In this document: positions 59,211 through 64,000 of the stretch, in pieces | Numbering within the stretch: position 1 is the stretch's first letter | Layout: each line of letters opens with the position of its first letter | Assembly (NCBI RefSeq): GCF_000744825.1 | Contig: NZ_JQMR01000001.1 | Span: 2,489,406 to 2,553,405 of the forward strand | Origin: Carnobacterium mobile DSM 4848 | GTDB taxonomy: Bacteria > Bacillota > Bacilli > Lactobacillales > Carnobacteriaceae | DNA length: 64,000 nt | Reading direction: 5' to 3' | Made by a program: the position numbers and the translations under genes | The notes under the pieces: generated by a model | Database searches by the model: none | Told to the model about the DNA's origin: nothing | What the model saw: only the letters and a program-made list of their open reading frames with translations

Positions 59211-59435
59211 TTATTTGTCTTCAGTTGGATGTGGATTTTCTTCTTTTAATTCTTTCAATTTCTCAGGATCTTTAAATGGTTTGAAATCTTCTGCTTTCGG
59301 TTCTTCTTTTTCTTTATTTGTATCTGCTTGCTCTTCTATCAGCCCATCCAGATTCTCGTTATTTTTAAAAGCCTTTAATGCTGCTGCATCACGAATACTA
59401 TTTTGATTTCCACTTTCCATTCCTGGATTATCCAT
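59211..59435 (-). CDS. Small charged hypothetical protein, 74 aa
   Basis: 74 aa with an AAAAAAGGGGTGA ribosome site before ATG. It is acidic and lysine-rich with no hydrophobic core (EEPKAEDFKPFKDPEKLKEL), so it is probably disordered. A terminator follows on the same strand. No family recognised. The overlapping plus-strand frame is Ser/Phe-rich and lacks a ribosome site, so the minus strand is the gene. Confidence 0.7.
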   Translation of the reverse strand: MDNPGMESGNQNSIRDAAALKAFKNNENLDGLIEEQADTNKEKEEPKAEDFKPFKDPEKLKELKEENPHPTEDK

Positions 59436-59571
59436 TTGCTGTCACCCCTTTTTTCTTTTATTGTATCATGAATCAGATAAAAACGCTTTCCAGATGTTTT
59501 TATGTTAGAATAAATAGTAAGTCAGAATGTTGAAAAGAAGAAGGAAAGTTTATTTAGTTGGAGGAATTTTT

Positions 59572-60417
59572 ATGTCAGGATGGAGTAGTTTTGGAATAAT
59601 AGTAGGTTTGATTGTTTTATTAGTGATGTATTTGCTTGCACAGAACAAGTGGATACAAATCAAACATTTTCATGTAAGATTGCCTTATTCAGATAAAGGC
59701 TTAAGAGGTAAAAAAATTGTGCAATTATCGGATACCCATATACCGCGACAAGGAGTCTCGCTGCTGCAGCTCGTTAAGAAAGTAGCTGCTGAAAAACCTG
59801 ACTTGATCGTGTTGACAGGAGACCTGATCGATGTACGCTATGATTTGCCAAAAGAGAAATTACAAAATTTCACTCAATCTTTGGTTTCAATCGCGCCCAC
59901 TTATGCGGTTACTGGTAACCATGATTTCGGTAGTGGACGGCTGCAAGAATGGGAAGACGTTTTAACCAAAGCAGGAGTGCGTGTATTAATCGACGAAGCA
60001 GAATGGATCGATTTCGAACAAGCTGGTTTTGTTTTGATGGGCCTATCAGAAAAAGAAGATTTTGATCTTGCGCCGAAACCGATCCTTAGAGATGTCGTCT
60101 TAACAGAAGGTATGCAAAAACAGCCGAAAGTATTATTAGCGCATCACCCAGAATTTTTTGAAGAATATTTAATGGATTTGACCAGAGCACCCGATTTGAT
60201 TTTGAGTGGTCATGCCCATGGCGGTCAGTTTCGCCTGCCGTTTATCGGCGGTCTTTTTTCTCCCGGTCAAGGGAAGTTTCCAAAATATACGGATGGCGTC
60301 TACTATGACCCTGAAATACCTGGGAAACGCATGATTGTTAGTCGAGGAATCGGCAACTCGACATTCCCGTTCCGTTTTAATAATCGTCCGGAAGTAGTCG
60401 TGGTCACATTAGATTAG
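59572..60417 (+). CDS. Metallophosphoesterase, membrane-anchored
   Basis: 281 aa from ATG 59572 with GGAGG at 59559; an upstream in-frame ATG at 59527 lacks a site. One N-terminal membrane segment (about 5-25), then the calcineurin-like metal motifs in order: QLSDTHIPR (about 48), VLTGDLIDV (about 80), VTGNHDFGS (about 115), LLAHHPEFF (about 186) and LSGHAHGGQF (about 212). The YkuE/YpbG-like group acts on phosphodiesters or UDP-sugar-type substrates at the membrane; the substrate is unknown. Own unit. Confidence 0.92.
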   Translation: MSGWSSFGIIVGLIVLLVMYLLAQNKWIQIKHFHVRLPYSDKGLRGKKIVQLSDTHIPRQGVSLLQLVKKVAAEKPDLIVLTGDLIDVRYDLPKEKLQNFTQSLVSIAPTYAVTGNHDFGSGRLQEWEDVLTKAGVRVLIDEAEWIDFEQAGFVLMGLSEKEDFDLAPKPILRDVVLTEGMQKQPKVLLAHHPEFFEEYLMDLTRAPDLILSGHAHGGQFRLPFIGGLFSPGQGKFPKYTDGVYYDPEIPGKRMIVSRGIGNSTFPFRFNNRPEVVVVTLD

Positions 60418-60453
60418 CAAAGTTTTGTTGGTAGTCAGATTAATAAAAGAAGC

Positions 60454-60493
60454 AAACTGTATCCCTTGCTAGTCAAGCGGATGCAGTTTTTTT
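60454..60493 (+). terminator. Terminator after phosphoesterase gene
   Basis: AAACTGTATCC pairs with GGATGCAGTTT, followed by TTTT. Confidence 0.82.
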
Positions 60494-60534
60494 GGTGTAT
60501 AGGAATGATAAGTTTTTGACCTTGCAATCCTAAT

Positions 60535-60748
60535 CTGACCTTTTCGGTTTTACCGAAAAGCACCTAATTTTAAAAATCCTCTCCTTAATTGAGTTATCGT
60601 GACATAAAGATAGGAATTTTCGATGGTTATGTCACGCAAAGAGGTTTATCGTGACATAAGGACAAGAATTTTCCATCGATATGTCACGTAAAGAAGTTTA
60701 TCGTGACATAAGACCGTCATCGCATCCTTGTTAAGTCACGCAAACCGT
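60535..60748 (+). repeat. R2 composite element: leader hairpin plus three 52-bp units
   Basis: The leader hairpin CTTTTCGGT/ACCGAAAAG is at 60540-60560. Units start TCGTGACATAA at 60597, 60649 and 60701 (exactly 52 bp); each pairs with TTATGTCACG, TATGTCACGT or TTAAGTCACG about 30 bases on. Linkers read CAAAGAGGTTTA or TAAAGAAGTTTA. The reverse complement of 40361-40566 is the same element. Confidence 0.88.
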
Positions 60749-60868
60749 TTTTTAACCAAATCCAGATAAAAAAATTTTAAATTCTCCTTCAGGGTGTAAG
60801 TGTTTTCTTTTGAGTTTTGTAAAAGACTTCGTTAAACTAAAAGTAACACAAAGAGGAGCGTGATAACT

Positions 60869-61746
60869 ATGGTAGAACGTTTATTAGATAGAATGCCTTT
60901 AAACAATGGTTATACTATACCAGGGATTGGTTTAGGAACAAGCGGCATGACAGGACAAGAAGCCGAAGATGCTGTGTTTTATGCTATCATGAAAGGTTAT
61001 CGTTTAATTGATACAGCAGCTAGTTATGATAACGAAGAAGATATTGGAAAAGCTATCAACCGAGCTGTGAGCTCAGGGATTTCACGTGACGAAATCTTTG
61101 TTATTACAAAAATTTGGAAAACCGATATGGGATTCGACAAAGCTACACAATCCTTTGAAGACAGTTTGAAACGGCTAAATCAACCTTATGTAGATTTGCT
61201 TTTGATTCATTGGCCGGATAAAGATGACGAAGTGAATCTTGATACTTGGCGTGCGTTAGAAGAAATTTATGCATCGGGACGCGCAAGAGCTATTGGCGTT
61301 TCCAATTTTAAACGAGCTGATTTGGTACCTTTACTCAAAGAAGTCAAGGTAAGACCCGCTGTAAACCAATACGAAATTTATCCTGGTCATAGCGAACAGG
61401 ATACCAATGATTTCTGTGATAGTGAAAATATGTTTCGATGGCGTATAGTCCAATTAAAAGAGGAAAAATCAGCAAAGAAAATAAATTGTTAACACTAGCT
61501 GAAAAGCACAATAAAACGCCTGAACAAATTGCATTACGCTGGAGTATTCAACGAGATGTGATTCCAATTCCAAAATCAAGTCACAAAGATCGGATCGCAG
61601 AAAACGCAGATGTCTTTGATTTCTTCTTAGCAGATGATGATATGAACCTATTGAATAATCTGGATGCTAATCCAAAAAACAAAAACCGGTTAAGAGACAA
61701 CATGCCTGGTACAGTGGAACGTAAGAATAAAGGCCACAGAAGATAA
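60869..61746 (+). pseudogene. Aldo/keto reductase, disrupted by a one-base deletion
   Basis: ATG 60869 after AAGAGGAG. The first part (to about 61431) has the AKR catalytic set: tyrosine in AASYDNEED, lysine in ITKIWK, histidine in LLIHWPDKD and the RAIGVSNF motif. After SEN the frame runs into nonsense (MFRWRIVQLKEEK). In the frame one base back the reading resumes as MAYSPIKRGKI (61438) and PIPKSSHKDRIAEN to the normal end at 61746. A single lost base near 61428-61432 (codons for IVS restore the family sequence) explains both. No slippery heptamer is present, so this is a pseudogene or a sequencing error. Confidence 0.88.
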
Positions 61747-61791
61747 GACAAAGCAACAAAACTTGCTTCTTTTTACAGTACCGTTGTTATT

Positions 61792-61823
61792 AAAAAAGGT
61801 AGGACAACTGTCCTGCCTTTTTT
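61792..61823. terminator. Terminator after the aldo/keto reductase
   Basis: AAAAAGGTAGGACA pairs with TGTCCTGCCTTTTT. Confidence 0.88.
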
Positions 61824-61837
61824 GTCGGCTTTTATTT

Positions 61838-61875
61838 ATTTCAACAATTGCATATGGATAGGCAATTGTTGAAAT
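61838..61875. repeat. 14-bp perfect inverted repeat
   Basis: ATTTCAACAATTGC (61838-61851) and GCAATTGTTGAAAT (61862-61875) with a 10-base loop. No T-run; it may be an operator or the edge of a lost element. Confidence 0.7.
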
Positions 61876-61932
61876 GATAATCTGATTAGAAAGTGATATT
61901 CTTATTTATATCAATACACGAGGAGTGATGCC

Positions 61933-62266
61933 GTGGAAGACTTGAAAGGCAAGATCATCTTCAAATTTTTAAGGATTGAGGTCCTAACCGATTCTCTAGT
62001 TTCTGATGGCAGTTTTAATTAATATAGCGAGTCGTTAAAAATCAATCCAGCATGGCAGTAAAGTTTGTGAATAGAACGGCAAACGCCATTCGGCTTTAAA
62101 TTAGGAAGGGCATGGAAACTTTACAATACAGTAAAAACCGCTACCTCTCCAAATAATCTAAATAAGACATCGCTTAGTTTGGCAGCATGCTACTCTTACA
62201 TGGATTATTAGCTGGTTTTTTAGTACTTAAAAGAAACGTCCATCCCGCATAGATCTTTGTTTTCCT
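61933..62266 (+). pseudogene. Remnant of an LPXTG-type wall-anchored protein
   Basis: A GTG at 61933 behind GAGGAGTGATGCC opens only 29 codons. Near 62145-62260 the DNA still encodes a decayed sorting signal: NNLNKTSLSLAA (LNKTS in place of LPXTG) and, one frame away, LLLHGLLAGFLVLKRNVHP, a hydrophobic segment with a basic end and stop. Several frameshifts separate the pieces. The neighbouring regulator gene is also broken, so an old surface-protein locus has decayed. Confidence 0.5.
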
Positions 62267-62357
62267 CTTTATCAGCATAGCCGTCATAAGCCAATCCTGT
62301 GCTTGATAAAACCACACATCCCCGCATCACTTCAATCAATAATATAGGCCCTCAAAG

Positions 62358-62390
62358 AACCGTCTAGGCACAGTTGACTAGCGGTTTTTT
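62358..62390 (+). terminator. Terminator of the decayed surface gene
   Basis: AACCGTCTAG pairs with CTAGCGGTT, followed by six T. Confidence 0.8.
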
Positions 62391-62405
62391 ATGTACATAA
62401 TTAAA

Positions 62406-62419
62406 TGTAAGCGCTTTTA
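62406..62419 (+). promoter_or_regulatory. cre-like site upstream of the Mga-like regulator
   Basis: TGTAAGCGCTTTTA fits the CcpA operator consensus TGWAANCGNTNWCA except one position. A TGGTATACT extended -10 follows at about 62445. Catabolite control of the now-broken regulator is inferred. Confidence 0.55.
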
Positions 62420-62506
62420 TAATTAGGCAGTTCTTAGAAAAACTGGTATACTTTAATTATAAAGCAAGGAGAGAACATTAGTTTTTGGTAAGAAAGGAGA
62501 AAGAAC

Positions 62507-64000
62507 ATGGTATTAAATAAGTTGCTGGATGCTTCTAGTTCTAGACGGTTGCAATTAGTTGAAGTGTTGCTATCCGATGACACATGGTGGACCATTGACG
62601 AATTATCTCAACAATTGATGTGCTCAGGGCGCACGATTCGAGCGGACATTCAATATTACAATAGTAACTTGACCAGTGAAATCACCATTGAAACTTCTAA
62701 ACAACGCGGCATAAAACTGACGACATCCAATGATTTCCAAATGGAAAAAATTTATCAACGGGCAATGGAAAACAGTTTGAATTTTCAAATTATCAAAAAA
62801 CTATTTGAGCTGGATATCCCCAGCATAGAAGACTTAGCTGATCTATTATATACCAGTATCTCCTCCATTATCAGAAGTTTAAAACAAATTAACAGCTTTT
62901 TAGCAGAATATGATCTATGGATCCAATCAAAGCCGGTTAAAATCAGAGGCTCAGAAAAACAAATTCGTTATTTTTATAGTGTGTTTTTATGGGATTATTA
63001 TTCTGCAGCATTTGATGAATTTCAACATCCCTTTCTTGAAATAGCCAACAAGTATATTTATCTACTTCAAGAAAAGGCAGAAGAAACGGCTTTATTCACC
63101 TTTGACTCAACACAAAACGGCTCTTTGGTTAGTGATTTGTTTAGAGCGGATAAAAAAAGGCTATGTCATTGAGGAAAATTATCAACTGCCTGCTTTTGAA
63201 GTAATCAAAATCAATCAACTATTCACTTCTCTCTCAGCAGAACTCCCATTTGCTATCCCTAAAAAAGATCGTAAATTTATGATCTACCTCTATCAAAATT
63301 TTTATTGGCAATTTTACATCGAACTATTAAGCTCCGATTCTTTACTAACAAAATTATACGAAAATATCAGAGATTTTTATTGAAACACTAAAGGAACGTA
63401 CGGGGTATAAGTTAGAGAATCAAGAAGATATGATCGTCATACTAATGAGTTTTTACTTTTATCGTGGTTTATTTAAGGGCGGCAACCATATTTTTGCTTA
63501 ACCGCAGTCGAAATTTATTAAACAGCCTTAAACCAACCTTTTACTGTTTTTCCTAGAGTTGTCCAAGATGTGTTAAATAAAGGACCCGACAATAGTTGGA
63601 CACGTAAAGCCAAAGAAAATGACGAAGAAATTATTTTCATGATGATTACCTCTTGGAAAGACCTCACTTCACAAGTTATTCAAGAAAAAGAACGTATCCA
63701 ATTGGTCGTCATGTCTCAACAAGGGTGGCGGCATGAGTTGTTTTTGATAGATCTTTTAGCATCAAGGTATCCTTTTGTCTTAAAGAGTTATGCTTTTACT
63801 GAAGCAATCCATCAAGAAGAGAACATTCAAATGATTTTAACCGATTGCCAAGTAGAGTTGACAAAAAGATGGGTAGCACCGGATATTAAAGTGATTGGGA
63901 TCGAAACCGTACCGAGTCGGCGTGATTGGAAAAAAATCCAGCAAGAGATCGACACGATTTTACTTAATCAGCAAACGCGCGTCTGTGATGGAGCAGAAGG
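62507..64000 (+). pseudogene. Mga/PRD-like transcriptional regulator, broken and cut by the window end
   Basis: An AAGAAAGGAG site precedes ATG 62507. The N-terminus has an Mga-type HTH (WWTIDELSQQLMCSGRTIRA, about 25-44) and a second HTH-like region (DLADLLYTSISSIIRSLKQI, about 110-130). The frame is lost near 63150 (KKRLCH*), continues one frame on to about 63383 (KKGYVIEENYQLPAFEVIKI, then DFY*), shifts again (FIETLKERTGYKL to HIFA*, about 63480) and resumes from about 63537 to the end (SWKDLTSQVIQ, IDLLASRYPFVL, KRWVAPDIKVIGIE), the EIIB-like part. At least three frameshifts. These regulators commonly control nearby surface-protein genes, here also decayed. Confidence 0.85.

Noticed and set aside
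59182..59406. 74-codon plus-strand frame opposite the small charged gene
   Set aside because: Ser/Phe-rich antisense of the charged protein; the minus-strand frame has a strong ribosome site and a terminator.
61420..61445. Programmed frameshift in the aldo/keto reductase
   Set aside because: No slippery heptamer or stimulatory structure, and the family is never frameshift-encoded; a deletion explains it better.
62268..62360. Possible minus-strand coding remnant (reads VVLSSTGLAYDGYADKEE)
   Set aside because: Too short and without start, site or family match; could be chance in a decaying region.

Overview
The window is chromosomal DNA of a low-GC Gram-positive bacterium. It has strong AAGGAGG-type ribosome sites, TTG/GTG starts, many U-tailed terminators, lipoboxes, LysM wall enzymes and a CamS lipoprotein. 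The gene content and the pcrA-ligA-camS-gatCAB-dgkB-rlmD order point to Lactobacillales, most likely Carnobacteriaceae (Carnobacterium-like). That placement is my inference; I saw no rRNA or tRNA gene that could settle it.

Layout. 1-1.5 kb: tail of a branched-chain amino-acid ABC transporter (livG', livF) with a CBS-ACT protein. 1.9-7.7 kb: secreted DUF1002 protein, dsdA-ridA (D-serine deamination plus enamine clean-up), an oxidoreductase and an IS transposase. 8-14.9 kb: cell-wall genes (VanY-type carboxypeptidase, GH73 glucosaminidase, class B PBP), a TIM-barrel protein and a CNNM/CBS protein. 15-21 kb: purine genes, namely a guanine riboswitch controlling xpt-pbuX, then a UPF0316 protein and purK-purB. 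21-23 kb: EamA transporter and GntR regulator. 23.6-36 kb: housekeeping block pcrA-ligA-camS-gatCAB-dgkB-rlmD. 36-51 kb: cation/proton antiporter, NodB-LysM deacetylase, tocopherol-cyclase-like protein, DUF1576 membrane protein, DUF503 protein, GT8 glycosyltransferase, PRTase, VOC protein, an ISLre2-type insertion, a pair of SEC-C-type paralogues and a Cof hydrolase. 51-60.5 kb: MATE exporter, MscS-like channel, DUF1538 transporter with a two-domain PII-like protein, HTH-PfkB protein, shortened SipW-like peptidase, phosphoesterase. 60.8-64 kb: a decaying stretch with a frameshifted aldo/keto reductase, an LPXTG-protein remnant and an Mga-like regulator broken by several frameshifts that runs off the end.

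The most unusual content is intergenic. R1 is a roughly 120-bp repeat with constant ends and exchangeable hairpin cores (25.9, 29.5 and 54.2 kb, with fragments at 11.3 and 20.9 kb). R2 is a set of seven arrays of hairpins with a 51-52-bp period, usually three units each; geometry is conserved while stem sequences differ and co-vary (17.3, 20.9, 38.5, 40.4, 45.0, 45.2, 60.6 kb). R3 is a roughly 240-bp palindrome-rich element in two copies (1.6 and 23.2 kb). I found no CRISPR array, prophage or classical defence island. The best candidates for an undescribed system are the R2/R1 elements and the DUF1538-PII pair.
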